Shown: positions 8,112 through 17,751 of the stretch, in pieces | How the letters are laid out: each line of letters starts with the position of its first letter | Numbering within the stretch: the stretch's first letter is position 1 | From: Roseibium sp. HPY-6 | GTDB taxonomy: Bacteria; Pseudomonadota; Alphaproteobacteria; Rhizobiales; Stappiaceae | Assembly (NCBI RefSeq): GCF_040530035.1 | Contig: NZ_JBEWCD010000002.1 | Location: forward strand, 620,001-684,000 | Reading direction: 5' to 3' | DNA length: 64,000 nt | Translations under genes and position numbers: made by a program | Notes under the pieces: generated by a model | Told to the model about the DNA's origin: nothing | The model's input: the letters and a program-made list of their open reading frames with translations, nothing else | Database searches by the model: none

Positions 8112-10277
8112 TCAGTTTGCTTCAATCTTCACGTTCAGAAGATCGGGTAGGGTCTGCGGCGCTGCCATGCTGCCGAGGATCTGCGCCAGAGGCACTGGGT
8201 TTGCCGGGGCGAGTGTCACCCTCAGATCCTTCGGGTCGTCCAGGAACTTAGAAACCGCGTCGCTGACCATCTTGGTGAAAGCCTCGTTCTGGATCGGAGC
8301 CGTTGCGCCCGCAGCTTGTGCCACAAGCGCCTCGCGCAGAACGTTTTCCGGCAAACCTTGCGCATCGGCAAAGAACTTGAGGCCGTTGGTCGTAAGGCCT
8401 TCGTCCCGGAATGAAATCGCGGCATCAACGAACTGAGCCGAAATGGCAGCCAACTGGCCCTGACCTTCCGGATCTTCGAACAATGCCTTCGGCACATTGG
8501 CGAACCGCATGGAGGCTTCTGCCCGTCCAAGCCCTTCAACATTGAGCATCAGGCGTTCCAGTCTGAGTTCCAACGTCGCTTCGTCCCAATAGAGACGGGC
8601 CTCGTCCGACCAGATGATCGTGTCCAGGCCGAGCGCCTGAAACAGTGCCTGTGCCTGCGGGTCGTCGATCGCACTGACCGGCATACGAATGCCGTCGCTC
8701 TTGAAATGCACACTTGTCGGGATCGGTGGCACTGTTGTCGACATGGTCATTTCGGCCTTGCCGATGGCCGTCTGTCCGACATTTGGAATGTTCACGTCGA
8801 GGCCTTCAATCTCGTAAGCGAAAGAGCGCGGCATGAAGGCCTTGGCGACTTCCAGCGGGTTGTTTTCACCGTACGACGGATCGGCCATGAGCGTGCTGAT
8901 CATCTCCTTCATGGGCGAGTACTCGGCAAACTCAATGTCGCCGATCGCAGCCCAATCGATTTTGACCGATGCGCCCTCAGGCAGTTTTGGGGCATCGAGA
9001 CCGACCAGCATCATTTCGCCGATACCGTCAGAACCGATATCGGTCATGGCGATTTCTTCGATCTTGATCGCCGATTCCAACCCCGGACCGACAGGAACAA
9101 TGACCGAAATGCCACTCACACGGGCGTCGGCAAATGCGAAGGACCGGTAAAACTGGAACACGTTGGTGATCAGCTCTTCAGGGCCGGGCGCCTGTTTGTC
9201 GAAAATCTGATCGAGCAGCTGCAGGACATTGTTTTCGCGCTTGATCATTGTGACATCGTCAAGTGTTGCCTTTTCGGCTTCCACCTTGATCGACAGCCCC
9301 TGCGAGATTTCCTGGCTGGAGACGTAATCGACCGCTGATCCTGACCCGATCAGTGTCCATACCTCTCCGCTCTCCGGAACAGCCGGGTCGAAAAGATCAA
9401 TGAAACCGCGGATATCAATGTCGTTGTAGACGGTCTTTCCCTGGCTTGTCGTCTGCGCAAGCATTTGGCCGGATGCTGGATCAAGCGTGTTCATGACCTG
9501 GGTCAGCTTGTCCATCGAATATTCGTCGACCTGCCCATCGCGGGCGCCGGCCAAACGGTATCCGTCCATCTGCATGGTACCGGAAAGAACCTGTGTTTCC
9601 GAACCTCCTTCAGAAGCGTAGGCTTCCAGGGTGACGGCTGTGCTGTCGACCTTGACCTCGTCATAGGACGTCAGGAATGCCGACTTGAGGAAAGGCAGCC
9701 AGCGGCTTGCCTGCTTGGCGGAATCCTCGGGCGGCAATTCGGGCAGCTCAAACTCGTAGTTCGTCGCTGACATGCCGGCGAGGCGCCCTTCCATCTTGAG
9801 GCGGCCTTCATCCTCCACCGATCCTTCAATGACAATTTCGGTATCGTCGGAGTAGGTCCAGTTTGCAGAGGAGAAGAAACTGTCTTCGTGTGTCAGTCCG
9901 GTGATCGTAACTGTGCCGGAGCTGATCGAAATCGAATAGTCAATGTCGGCCAGTTTCGAAGGGTCGATGTCCGTGCCACCATCATTGCCCGTCACATCCG
10001 TTTCTTCAGCCGGAAAATCTTCAATTTTACCACTGAGCGAAAGCGTGCTGTCCGTCAGGGTCAGCGTGTCACTGCCAGCATCATAGTCGACCGAACCGTT
10101 TTCGAATTGAAGGCCGAGTTTTTTCAAACCTTCGGAATAAGCTTCGAACGCGGCTTCACCGGTGTCTTGCGCAAAGGCTGTCCCGGACACGAGCGCGAGG
10201 GCTGTGGTCAGGGTCAAAAGTTTTGTGCGGCTCCGGATCGGTTGCGGATTTATTGAGGATGCGGGCTTTGAAAACAA
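8112..10277 (-). CDS. Unrecognised large secreted/periplasmic protein
   Basis: 721 aa; I do not recognise the family. The N-terminus has a basic stretch, a hydrophobic segment LLTLTTALALVSG and a likely signal-peptidase site AFA-QD near residue 36. The rest is soluble and strongly acidic, with long beta-rich repeats resembling outer-leaflet or periplasmic domains (SGTVTITGL, DDTEIVIEGS, EGRLKMEGRLAG) and a helical C-terminus ending LPDLLNVKIEAN. There is no cysteine-rich region, metal motif or membrane segment after the signal. The start is TTG (10275-10277), preceded by GGAG at eight bases and an in-frame stop. Transcribed alone; the next gene upstream on this strand is queG. Superficially recalls DUF945/AsmA-type periplasmic proteins, but that is not supported by a motif. 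Confidence 0.8.
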   Translation of the reverse strand: MFSKPASSINPQPIRSRTKLLTLTTALALVSGTAFAQDTGEAAFEAYSEGLKKLGLQFENGSVDYDAGSDTLTLTDSTLSLSGKIEDFPAEETDVTGNDGGTDIDPSKLADIDYSISISSGTVTITGLTHEDSFFSSANWTYSDDTEIVIEGSVEDEGRLKMEGRLAGMSATNYEFELPELPPEDSAKQASRWLPFLKSAFLTSYDEVKVDSTAVTLEAYASEGGSETQVLSGTMQMDGYRLAGARDGQVDEYSMDKLTQVMNTLDPASGQMLAQTTSQGKTVYNDIDIRGFIDLFDPAVPESGEVWTLIGSGSAVDYVSSQEISQGLSIKVEAEKATLDDVTMIKRENNVLQLLDQIFDKQAPGPEELITNVFQFYRSFAFADARVSGISVIVPVGPGLESAIKIEEIAMTDIGSDGIGEMMLVGLDAPKLPEGASVKIDWAAIGDIEFAEYSPMKEMISTLMADPSYGENNPLEVAKAFMPRSFAYEIEGLDVNIPNVGQTAIGKAEMTMSTTVPPIPTSVHFKSDGIRMPVSAIDDPQAQALFQALGLDTIIWSDEARLYWDEATLELRLERLMLNVEGLGRAEASMRFANVPKALFEDPEGQGQLAAISAQFVDAAISFRDEGLTTNGLKFFADAQGLPENVLREALVAQAAGATAPIQNEAFTKMVSDAVSKFLDDPKDLRVTLAPANPVPLAQILGSMAAPQTLPDLLNVKIEAN

Positions 10278-10393
10278 TGTTTTGGCTCCAAATCAGATGA
10301 TCAGAATCAACCGTCGTGGGACGGCCGGTTCCGATATAGTTGTTTGTTTCAGACCATTCCATGACTATGGCCCATTCTTTTGATCCCGTCGAC

Positions 10394-11482
10394 TCACGGG
10401 TGCCGTTCATTGGAACCCCAGGAGCGCCATTCTGCGCGGACATCGTCATCGGTTTCCGCGCCCAACAGCTCGTTTTTGCGCCGCTTGAAAGTATCTTCGC
10501 CCGAAAGCCTGTGAAACGCCCAGACCGCAGCGCCCCGGACGGTTGGGTCCGGGTCCGTGAGCAGAGAGTCGACCTTGCTGACGAGGTTTATATCACCGGA
10601 ATTGCCGGCAGCGATCAGGACATTTCGCAAGAACCTGTTGCGCCCGATCCTTTTGATGGGTGATCCGGAAAAGAGTTTGCGGAAAGCCGCATCATCCAGA
10701 GCGAGCAAGTCGCTTAAACGGGGACGGGTGAGGTCAGCGCGCGCTCTGAGTTTAGCTTCGCGAGCTGTCTGCGCGAACTTGTTCCAGGGACACGCCGCGA
10801 GGCAGTCGTCACATCCGTAAATCCGGTTGCCCATCGCTTCACGGAATTCCAGCGGTATGGAACCGGCGTGTTCGATGGTCAAATAGGAAATGCACCGGCG
10901 CGCATCGAGCTGATAGGGCGCCGGGAAGGCGTCTGTGGGACAGCTGTCAAGGCACGCCCGGCATGAGCCGCAGTGATCGACCTCGGCGCAGGTTGGCGGA
11001 AGGTCCAGGGTTGTGAAGATCGCGCCCAGGAAAAACCAGGATCCGAGTTCCCGCGAAACGAGGTTGGTGTGTTTGCCTTGCCAGCCAAGTCCCGCGGCCT
11101 GTCCGAGCGGCTTTTCCATGACCGGAGCGGTATCGACAAAAACCTTGACGTTCCCGCCTGCACGGGAGGTCAGAAAAGCCGCCAGTTCTTTCAGCTTTCC
11201 CTTGATAACGTCGTGATAGTCCCGGTGACGGGCATAGACGGAAATGCCGCCGCTGGTAGGGTCTTCAAGATGCGCCAGCGGATGATTTTCAGGGCCATCA
11301 TCCGGGCCGTAATTCATCGCCAGCATCACCACCGAACGGACATCCGGCCATAGCGACCGGGGAGAGCCCCGCCGGTCGGCCGTCTCTTCCATCCACGACA
11401 TTGTGCCGTGGTATTTTTTGTCGAGAAATCCGCGCAGGTTCCCGGCAGCTTCCGGGGTGGCGTCCGCAGCCGCGATTTTCAT
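10394..11482 (-). CDS. queG: Epoxyqueuosine reductase (start codon uncertain)
   Basis: Cobalamin and double 4Fe-4S enzyme performing the last step of queuosine synthesis in tRNA. It shows [45 protein letters not shown], two ferredoxin motifs ([12 protein letters not shown] and [10 protein letters not shown]) and a C-terminal HEAT-like region ([12 protein letters not shown]). 362 aa from ATG 11482, but the homologous N-terminus clearly extends upstream: codons 11483-11570 read [16 protein letters not shown] in frame, matching the start of other QueG proteins. No in-frame ATG, GTG or TTG exists there, so the true start is a rare codon (several CTG) or the gene is N-terminally trimmed. It follows the GST gene on the same strand. 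Confidence 0.92.
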   Translation of the reverse strand: MKIAAADATPEAAGNLRGFLDKKYHGTMSWMEETADRRGSPRSLWPDVRSVVMLAMNYGPDDGPENHPLAHLEDPTSGGISVYARHRDYHDVIKGKLKELAAFLTSRAGGNVKVFVDTAPVMEKPLGQAAGLGWQGKHTNLVSRELGSWFFLGAIFTTLDLPPTCAEVDHCGSCRACLDSCPTDAFPAPYQLDARRCISYLTIEHAGSIPLEFREAMGNRIYGCDDCLAACPWNKFAQTAREAKLRARADLTRPRLSDLLALDDAAFRKLFSGSPIKRIGRNRFLRNVLIAAGNSGDINLVSKVDSLLTDPDPTVRGAAVWAFHRLSGEDTFKRRKNELLGAETDDDVRAEWRSWGSNERHP

Positions 11483-11568
11483 CGCGCTGAAGCCGAGGGC
11501 GTGCGCCTTCGTTTCAACAGCGCTCAGGAGTTTACGGGTCTTTGTGTCCAGGTTCGCTTGTGGCAGAT

Positions 11569-12261
11569 CTAAAAATCCAGGTCCGCATAGGTCGAGGCGG
11601 GCGGCATGCCCAAAACTTTTTCACCGAGGAGCGGGCGCATGCTGGGACGTGATTTGACACGCGCATACCAGCTTTTCACATCTTCCTGATTGCTCCACGG
11701 CACCTCCCCCAGATAATCCGCGCATGAAAGCCCGGCTGCAAGCGCAAAATCGGCAAAGGACAGGCGATCGCCGGAAAGCCAGCGGCGCGAGGCCACCAGA
11801 TATCCGAAATACTTGAGATGATGATGGATGTTGGCCCGGGCGACACGAAGCGCTGCCGAATCCGGTTCGCCGCCACCGGCGGACTTTGGCATGATCTGTT
11901 TGTAGATACGCTCACGAACGAGATGTCCGACCACTTCCTGATCGAATTTCATCAGGCTCCATTCCACCAGACGCCGGGTTTCCGCACGCGCCTCGGGATG
12001 ATCCGGCATCAAACGGCGGTCGGCCACCGCGTAGCCACGCGTCTCGTCGAGATACTCCATGATCGGTCCGGGCCCGCAGATCGACGGACCGTCGTTTTCG
12101 ACCAGGACGGGTACGGTGCCTGCGGCGTTGAGCATCAGGAGGTGTTGCGGCCGCGCCCAGGGCTCAACGTGCTGCTCCTCGAACGCCGCGCCGTATTCGC
12201 TCAGGATGAGGCGCACGAACCTGGAAGAAGGAGAAAAGGGGTGATGATAGAGCGTGAGCAT
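11569..12261 (-). CDS. Glutathione S-transferase family protein
   Basis: 230-aa GST: thioredoxin-like N-terminal domain ([50 protein letters not shown] with the cis-Pro VPVL) followed by the all-helical C-terminal domain ([25 protein letters not shown]). Conjugates or reduces electrophiles with glutathione in the cytoplasm; substrate unknown. Start placed at ATG 12261, where the fold begins, rather than the in-frame upstream codon at 12309 that adds 16 unrelated residues. Its stop lies in the open N-terminal extension of queG, so the two are probably co-transcribed. Confidence 0.9.
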   Translation of the reverse strand: MLTLYHHPFSPSSRFVRLILSEYGAAFEEQHVEPWARPQHLLMLNAAGTVPVLVENDGPSICGPGPIMEYLDETRGYAVADRRLMPDHPEARAETRRLVEWSLMKFDQEVVGHLVRERIYKQIMPKSAGGGEPDSAALRVARANIHHHLKYFGYLVASRRWLSGDRLSFADFALAAGLSCADYLGEVPWSNQEDVKSWYARVKSRPSMRPLLGEKVLGMPPASTYADLDF

Positions 12262-12449
12262 GAATGGGTTTAGAGCCCGAACTGTGGCAAGACTAAGAAT
12301 TCTGACCACAGTTTGCCCCAGATATGGTTATCAAGGGTTTGACGTTGTCCGATTGGTCCTGCAAATAAGCAGCCGCAGGCAGTGCCTGAGTCGCGAATTT
12401 TACTTTTTCAGGCCAGTTTTTATCGAGCCTGCCGGAGATATGTCATCCA

Positions 12450-13256
12450 ATGGACGGCCAAACAATTGTAAGTGCATTAATTTTGGGAATTGTAGAGGGC
12501 CTGACGGAATTCATTCCGGTGTCCTCCACCGGGCACCTCCTGTTGCTGGGCCATTTCCTGGGATTTGAGAGCACCGGAAAAACCTTTGAGGTTCTGATAC
12601 AGCTTGGCGCGATCCTGGCGATTCTGTCTGTTTACTTCGGTAGGCTTTGGGCCCTGACGACCGCGCTTCCGAACGATGCGGCCAGCCGGCGATTTGTCTT
12701 CGGTATTCTCATCGCATTCCTGCCCGCTGCGGTGATTGGCGTTTTGCTGCACAGCTTCATCAAGGAAGTCCTGTTTGAAACGCCCGCACTCATTTGCACC
12801 ACGCTGCTGGTGGGCGGTGTCATTCTGCTGTGGATCGACAGGCTGCCGCTGAAGCCGCGCTATACGAACGTGATGGACTATCCGCTTTCGCTCTGCCTGA
12901 AAATCGGGTTTTGCCAGTGCCTTGCCATGGTGCCGGGCGTCTCCCGGTCGGGCGCGACAATAGCCGGGGCGCTGCTGATGGGAACCGACAAACGCTCGGC
13001 GGCGGAGTTCTCGTTCTTTCTCGCCATGCCGACCATGGCGGGTGCTTTCGCCTACGACCTCTACAAGAACCGCAACGTGCTGTCGGCAGACGATGCCACG
13101 CTCATCGTCATCGGTTTCGTCGCATCATTCATTTCCGGCGTCTTCGTCGTCAAGGGCCTGCTCGATTTCGTATCCCGCCACGGCTTCGCACCGTTTGCCT
13201 ATTGGCGCATATTCGTCGGTCTCGCCGGGTTTGCCGGTCTCTATTTCCTAGGCTGA
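12450..13256 (+). CDS. uppP: Undecaprenyl-diphosphatase
   Basis: 268-aa polytopic membrane enzyme (BacA/UppP) that recycles undecaprenyl pyrophosphate to the monophosphate carrier for peptidoglycan and other surface glycans. Diagnostic motifs: the N-terminal [20 protein letters not shown] (E/Q-rich first motif) and the second motif [17 protein letters not shown]. About eight membrane segments. GGAG lies upstream of the ATG. Its 3' end overlaps the convergent WYL gene by 9 bases. Confidence 0.97.
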   Translation: MDGQTIVSALILGIVEGLTEFIPVSSTGHLLLLGHFLGFESTGKTFEVLIQLGAILAILSVYFGRLWALTTALPNDAASRRFVFGILIAFLPAAVIGVLLHSFIKEVLFETPALICTTLLVGGVILLWIDRLPLKPRYTNVMDYPLSLCLKIGFCQCLAMVPGVSRSGATIAGALLMGTDKRSAAEFSFFLAMPTMAGAFAYDLYKNRNVLSADDATLIVIGFVASFISGVFVVKGLLDFVSRHGFAPFAYWRIFVGLAGFAGLYFLG

Positions 13257-14276
13257 ATGCTTTGCCGCCGGGCCGGCTCCGTAGAGCCCGGCAAGCGTGG
13301 CCAACTCGTCTGCAAGCTCCAACCGCAGCGCGTCGGGTGACAGGAGCTCTGCTCCGGGGCCGAGCCATCTGACCAGTGGCAGGAGGCGGGCCCGATCAGT
13401 GCTGGGAATGCTGACGAGGATCCTGCCGTCTCCTGCAGGCGTGAAGACCGCGTGCCTGTAGTACCAGTCGACGCTCAGTTTCTTGGCCTGGTCAGCGGTG
13501 ATCAGGATCTTGGCGATTTCTTCTTCTTGCTCCCAGCGACGCATTGCCTGGGAAAGCCAGGCACCGCCGAGCAGCGTCTTGATGGAAAACGCCTTGTCGG
13601 GCCTGAAAAAGAGCCCGCTGATTTCCAGGTTGCGCACGCGGTCCGCCCGGTAGACCTTGACCATCTCGGTGTCGACGCAGCGTCCGGCGAGATACCAAAG
13701 GTCCCGGTCGAACATGACCCCGTAGGGTTCGACGTCGTGTTCCTTGGCCGTATTGCGGGACGGATTGACGTGTTGGAACCGGACACGTCTTCCATCGAGG
13801 ATTCCGGCCATGAACCCGTCGAGCGCGCGTTGCCAGTCATCCGTCGGTTCCGCCTTGGTGCCGGCATGAAAAATGTCGGCTGGAATGGGCTCGATTCCGA
13901 CGATGCGGTCGGCTTCCTTGAGAAGTCCGTGGACGGTTTTGGGCAGGGAGGCGAGCAGTTTCTTTTCCGCTGAGCTCAGGTCGTCGGCAAGGGGAACGGT
14001 GCGGCTGCTGCGCACCAGCGCCATGGCAGCCAGCAGCGCTGCCGTCTCATTGCGCGTGAGCGCGACCGGTGGCTGGAGATATCCGCTCGCGAGCCGGTAT
14101 CCGCCCTCCGCGCCTCTTTCGGCGTCGACCGGAACGCCGAGCGCGATCAGCCGGTCAATGTCCCGGTAGATCGTTCGAAGGGAGACCTGGAATCGTTCGG
14201 CAAGCACGGTCGCGGGGACGAGCTTGCCTCCGGTCAGCAGCAAGAGGATGCCGAGCGCGCGTTCTATCGGGTTCAT
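13248..14276 (-). CDS. WYL-domain transcriptional regulator (YafY type)
   Basis: 342-aa regulator: N-terminal HTH_11 ([45 protein letters not shown]), then the linker GGYRLASGY and a WYL domain at about 140-220 ([27 protein letters not shown]) with a WCX C-terminus. WYL proteins bind nucleic acid or small nucleotide ligands and often act as repressors; no target is evident. Single gene, tail-to-tail with uppP (9-bp overlap). Confidence 0.92.
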   Translation of the reverse strand: MNPIERALGILLLLTGGKLVPATVLAERFQVSLRTIYRDIDRLIALGVPVDAERGAEGGYRLASGYLQPPVALTRNETAALLAAMALVRSSRTVPLADDLSSAEKKLLASLPKTVHGLLKEADRIVGIEPIPADIFHAGTKAEPTDDWQRALDGFMAGILDGRRVRFQHVNPSRNTAKEHDVEPYGVMFDRDLWYLAGRCVDTEMVKVYRADRVRNLEISGLFFRPDKAFSIKTLLGGAWLSQAMRRWEQEEEIAKILITADQAKKLSVDWYYRHAVFTPAGDGRILVSIPSTDRARLLPLVRWLGPGAELLSPDALRLELADELATLAGLYGAGPAAKHSA

Positions 14277-14422
14277 GAAAAGGCCCTTGGACGGTTGATC
14301 CGAAAAAAATCATATCCCGGGAACAGAACGAGATCAAACCTGACTCACAGCTGTCAGGATTGACCTGCCATCTTTGCTTTGTCGCCGGAAAACGGCGGAC
14401 ACGATCCGCAAGGAGATGAGAG

Positions 14423-14656
14423 ATGAGCTATGAAATTGAAACTGTATTCCGTAGCCGCGCACACAGCCGTGGCCTTGTGTTCACCGTTCTTCGTGTATGT
14501 GCCGACCAGCTCCGCCGGTATGTTCGCCGCCGGACAACTGCCCGTGCCCTTTCTCACCTGAACGACGGGGAGTTGAGGGACATTGGACTCATGCGCACGG
14601 GACAAGGCTATCGTGAACTGCACCGGAACAGATATGGTGCAGACCTCTGGAAATAA
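14423..14656 (+). CDS. DUF1127 (YjiS-like) small protein
   Basis: 77-aa arginine-rich protein. The C-terminal half carries the DUF1127 signature (RTTARALSHLNDGELRDIGLMRTG). Short DUF1127 proteins in Alphaproteobacteria have been linked to RNA-based control of phosphate and carbon metabolism and stress; this one is longer than the smallest members and has a 25-residue N-terminal extension. A strong AAGGAG site precedes the ATG. The large hairpin at 14661-14696 follows at once. Confidence 0.88.
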   Translation: MSYEIETVFRSRAHSRGLVFTVLRVCADQLRRYVRRRTTARALSHLNDGELRDIGLMRTGQGYRELHRNRYGADLWK

Positions 14657-14660
14657 ACGC

Positions 14661-14696
14661 TTCCGGTGGCTGACATGGATGTGTCAGCCACCGGAA
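14661..14696. terminator. 15-bp perfect inverted repeat, likely bidirectional terminator
   Basis: Fifteen perfectly paired bases (TTCCGGTGGCTGACA and its complement) with a 6-nt loop. It starts five bases after the DUF1127 stop, and its right arm covers the last codons and stop of the convergent MFS gene. Weak T-tracts on either side, so termination may be imperfect. Confidence 0.6.
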
Positions 14697-15946
14697 ATCC
14701 GCGTCAGCGCCCGGATTTCAGGCTTGTTCCAGCTGAGGAACATGACAACAAGCGCAATGATCGCCGCGACGATGACGCCAAAGAACGGAATATCCAGGTT
14801 CAGGCCGATCAGTTCACCGCCGATGAGCGAGATTATGCCGGCAACCAGCGTGAAGATCGCGATCGTTATCCCCATGACCCAGCCCTGTTCCTCGTCATTT
14901 ACGGCGGCCGCATAGAGCCCGAGAAATGTCGGGTAGGCGATGCCGAAGACAAAGTAGAAGCAGAAGACCGGTATGAAGGTCAAAATGGCGATCGGCGATG
15001 CGACGAACGCTGCAGCCGAGAGAGCCCAGACGACGAATGTTGTTCCGAGAATGGCTTCCTTGCTGAAACGCTTTTGTGCCGGGACCACAAGAAAAGTACT
15101 TGAAAAGGCAAGCGCTGCGCCAATCGTCAGCATCACCATGCTGCCGCCGAATGTTCCGTACCCGAACCGGCTTGTCAGATAGTTGTCCACGAAGATGTAG
15201 AACGACAGATTGGCGATGTGGAAGAAAAAGAAGACGAAGGTCAGTCTGAGAACGATTGGATAGTTCTTTATCTGCCAGAGCAGTTCGAAGATCTCCGCCG
15301 GACGGAAGACAAAAGGCTGACGTTCGGCGACTGCGTCGTGCGTGTCCTTGAAGCAGATCACCACCAGTAGGATCGCAATCAACACCAGCACGAAACAGGC
15401 AAAAAACGGCAGTTTGACGCTTGCCAGGCTCCCCAGAATAACGGGATCCGACAGAAACCCGCCAATGATCGGACCGCCCACAAGCCCGAAACTGACGCCG
15501 GTGATGATGTAGCCCATGTTCCGGTTCCGGTCTTCGTCATCGACGCTTCCGTCGATCATGGCCGCTTGCGCGATGGGCTGGTTGCCCGCCGTGAGACCCG
15601 TGATTGCACGCCCCAGAATGAGCAGAAGAAAGCTGTTGAGATAAAGCGCCGCAATTGTGAGCGCATACCCGCCAAGAGCACCGAAAAGGCAAATCAGGAT
15701 GGCATTCTTGCGTCCGATCACATCCGAGAGTTTTGAAATATACGGTGCGCCGAAGAACCAGCACAGGAAAAAGATGCCGATGATCAGGCCGTAGTTGAAA
15801 TGGCGCACGGCATCGGTCGTGTCCTTTGGCAGCATCGAGGTGCTGGGTTCCATGATCAGACTGTTGATGATCGGAAAGACGAGACCCTGCCCCAGGAGGT
15901 CGACAAAGACGACAAAGAGCATTGTGACTTTGGCAAGAAATGGCAT
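14684..15946 (-). CDS. MFS transporter
   Basis: 420-aa major facilitator protein with about 12 hydrophobic segments. The loop after TM2 reads GAPYISKLSDVIGRKNAIL, the MFS motif A (G-x-L-a-D-x-x-G-R-k). The TetA-like layout (N-terminal FVVFVDLLGQGLVFPIINSL, ITGLTAGNQPIAQAAMID) suggests drug or metabolite export; substrate unknown. Start at ATG 15946, where GGGGGAG stands eight bases upstream; the codon at 15994 has no such support. Monocistronic, between two hairpins. Confidence 0.9.
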   Translation of the reverse strand: MPFLAKVTMLFVVFVDLLGQGLVFPIINSLIMEPSTSMLPKDTTDAVRHFNYGLIIGIFFLCWFFGAPYISKLSDVIGRKNAILICLFGALGGYALTIAALYLNSFLLLILGRAITGLTAGNQPIAQAAMIDGSVDDEDRNRNMGYIITGVSFGLVGGPIIGGFLSDPVILGSLASVKLPFFACFVLVLIAILLVVICFKDTHDAVAERQPFVFRPAEIFELLWQIKNYPIVLRLTFVFFFFHIANLSFYIFVDNYLTSRFGYGTFGGSMVMLTIGAALAFSSTFLVVPAQKRFSKEAILGTTFVVWALSAAAFVASPIAILTFIPVFCFYFVFGIAYPTFLGLYAAAVNDEEQGWVMGITIAIFTLVAGIISLIGGELIGLNLDIPFFGVIVAAIIALVVMFLSWNKPEIRALTRISGG

Positions 15947-15995
15947 TGGCTCCCCCTTGGAGAGAAGCCTAGGACAAGCATATCTCCCCGGCAAT

Positions 15996-16020
15996 GAAAA
16001 AGGCGGGCTGAGCCCGCCTT
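15996..16020 (-). terminator. Rho-independent terminator of the NDUFA9-like gene
   Basis: AAGGCGGGC / GCCCGCCTT nine-pair stem, 3-nt loop, followed on the minus strand by a run of five T residues. Lies 38 bases beyond the stop at 16059. Confidence 0.85.
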
Positions 16021-16058
16021 CAGGAAGTGTCTGCTTTGTCTCTTACCGGAAAGCCCGG

Positions 16059-17033
16059 TCAGACAGCGCGATGCGCGTCATACTGGCCATGCTGCCGGAA
16101 ACGTTCCAGATAGGTCGGCAGGATCGCCGCAAGCGTCGCCGGGGTTATGCCGATGCCTTCCAGCGTTCTGCCGTCTTTGATCGCTTCTTCCGAGACAACG
16201 TTGTCGCTTTTCAAGAGCTCGACCTGGTCGGCGGTGATCGGTGCGCCCGGGAAGAGCTGCATCACCTTGCCCATGGCGGACGCAATGGGAAACGGAATCG
16301 GCAAGAGTGCGCGTGAGCGGCGGGTGATGTCGAGCATTGCTTCAAGGCACTCCTTGAAGCTCTTGTGCTCCGGCCCGCCGAGTTCGTAAGTCGTACCGGC
16401 TGTCAGCTCTCCGTCGACCGCCCGCGCAACAGCCTCCGCAACGTCGCAGACATAAACCGGCTGAAACACGGTCTCGCCGCCGCCAATCAGCGGCAGGGCA
16501 GGAGCAAAACGCGCCATTTCAGCAAACTGGTTGAAGAAATTGTCTTCCGGTCCGAACACGATCGATGGGCGCAGGATGATGCTGTCGGGCAGTGTTTCCA
16601 GAACACCTGCTTCGCCGGCTGCCTTCGTGCGGGCATAGGCGGAAGTGCTTTCGCTATCGGCGCCGATTGCCGAAATATGCGTGATCGCGGAAAGGCCGGC
16701 ACCGCGCGCGGCTTCAGCAATCGCGCGTGGACCGAAGGCCTGCACGGCATCGAATGTCTGGTTCCCCGTTGGTGCAAGGATGCCGACCGCATTGACCACG
16801 GCATCCGCGCCGATAACCGCGCGGTCGACGGACCAGCGGTAACGCAGGTTGGCCTGGACGGGCATGATCTGTCCGGGCGCGCCGAGGGGTTGCAGGTGTG
16901 TTGCCAGATCCGGACGCCGTACGGCGGCACGCACACGGTAGCCGCGCCGGGCCAGTGCCTGAACGACGTGACGGCCGACAAAACCTGATCCGCCGAAAAT
17001 AGTGACGAGCTTGCCGTTAAGGGGTGTGGCCAT
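16059..17033 (-). CDS. Complex I NDUFA9-family NAD(P)-binding protein
   Basis: 324-aa atypical SDR like the mitochondrial complex I accessory subunit NDUFA9, which is frequent in Alphaproteobacteria. It has the cofactor motif TIFGGSGFVGRHV, RVRAAVRRP, VNAVGIL and ISAIGADSESTSAYARTKAAGE (Y-x-x-x-K present). It may bind NADPH and assist NADH:quinone oxidoreductase or act in lipid or quinone metabolism; the bacterial role is unproven. Start at ATG 17033, with AGAAGG nine bases upstream; ATG 17039 sits too close to that site. Confidence 0.87.
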   Translation of the reverse strand: MATPLNGKLVTIFGGSGFVGRHVVQALARRGYRVRAAVRRPDLATHLQPLGAPGQIMPVQANLRYRWSVDRAVIGADAVVNAVGILAPTGNQTFDAVQAFGPRAIAEAARGAGLSAITHISAIGADSESTSAYARTKAAGEAGVLETLPDSIILRPSIVFGPEDNFFNQFAEMARFAPALPLIGGGETVFQPVYVCDVAEAVARAVDGELTAGTTYELGGPEHKSFKECLEAMLDITRRSRALLPIPFPIASAMGKVMQLFPGAPITADQVELLKSDNVVSEEAIKDGRTLEGIGITPATLAAILPTYLERFRQHGQYDAHRAV

Positions 17034-17170
17034 TCGCATATGCCTTCTGTCGCGTCCGAAAAGCGGCGTTGCAGCGCAAAAAGTCTGGACCGCCAGGATG
17101 TTTCTTAGACCTTTGTAAGCCGGGTGTGAAGAGCTGCCTGCGATTGATCAAAAAAAGTCGCACCTTGCGA

Positions 17171-17199
17171 TTGACAAGGGAAGGTCCGGCGCTTACAAG
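17171..17199 (+). promoter_or_regulatory. Sigma-70-type promoter of the tRNA-Leu gene
   Basis: TTGACA (17171-17176), a 17-base spacer and TACAAG (17194-17199), with the mature tRNA beginning 12 bases later. Spacing and position fit a housekeeping promoter. Confidence 0.7.
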
Positions 17200-17210
17200 C
17201 CCCCCTCACA

Positions 17211-17297
17211 GCCCAGGTGGCGGAACTGGTAGACGCGCTAGCTTCAGGTGCTAGTGCCCTTATGGGCGTGGAGGTTCGAGTCCTCTCCTGGGCACCA
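17211..17297 (+). tRNA. tRNA-Leu (CAG)
   Basis: 87-nt class II tRNA including an encoded CCA end. The acceptor GCCCAGG pairs with CCTGGGC, the anticodon loop CTTCAGG has CAG at its centre, there is a long variable arm (TGCCCTTATGGGCGT), and the T loop is GGTTCGAGTCC. Reads CUG leucine codons. Confidence 0.97.
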
Positions 17298-17342
17298 AAT
17301 TCCGATTTCAGATAGTTCAGCACGGTCTGATATCCTCGAAAG

Positions 17343-17367
17343 AGCTCCGGTTTTCCGGGGCTTTTTC
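17343..17367 (+). terminator. Terminator after tRNA-Leu
   Basis: AGCTCCGG / CCGGGGCT eight-pair stem (one G-T pair), TTTT loop and a following T run, 45 bases beyond the tRNA. Confidence 0.75.
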
Positions 17368-17571
17368 GTTTCTGGTGTCTCGCTAGAATACATTGCGGCA
17401 ATCCATGCGGGAAACCGGCTTCAGAGAGGTGGCAATAGAGCCGTTCGCGGAACTTTCTCTTGGCAATGCTCGGGCAGTTTGTCGTAAAATGTCAAGTTAA
17501 CGCTTTCCGTTAAGTAAGTCGCAAGGAGCGCCGCTCCAGTCCTTGGATCATGTTTGACAAGAGAGGGCTGC

Positions 17572-17721
17572 ATGGACCGGAAGACGTTTGAACGAGGCAT
17601 CGTATTGCTCGCGGCCGGGTGCTTTGCGCTTGCCACCCTGCTGGTGACCGCAAGCAGCTATTATCTGGATCTGGACTGGCGACAGAACGAACCCTTCGAA
17701 GATGCAGCAAGCCGTCATTGA
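17572..17721 (+). CDS. Small single-span membrane protein
   Basis: 49-codon ORF. After a charged start (MDRKTFERG) comes one hydrophobic segment (IVLLAAGCFALATLLVTASSYY) and an acidic tail (LDLDWRQNEPFEDAASRH). A GAGAGGG ribosome-binding site lies five to six bases before the ATG, and an AT-rich stretch lies upstream. Convergent with the end of batD, 30 bases away. The charge pattern and membrane segment make it look real, but I know no family. Confidence 0.5.
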   Translation: MDRKTFERGIVLLAAGCFALATLLVTASSYYLDLDWRQNEPFEDAASRH

Positions 17722-17751
17722 ATGCGCGGGTAGATCAGCCCTGTTTCGGTA

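Noticed and set aside
13248..13256. 9-bp tail overlap between uppP and the WYL regulator gene
   Set aside because: Convergent 3' overlaps are common in compact genomes and need no special explanation.
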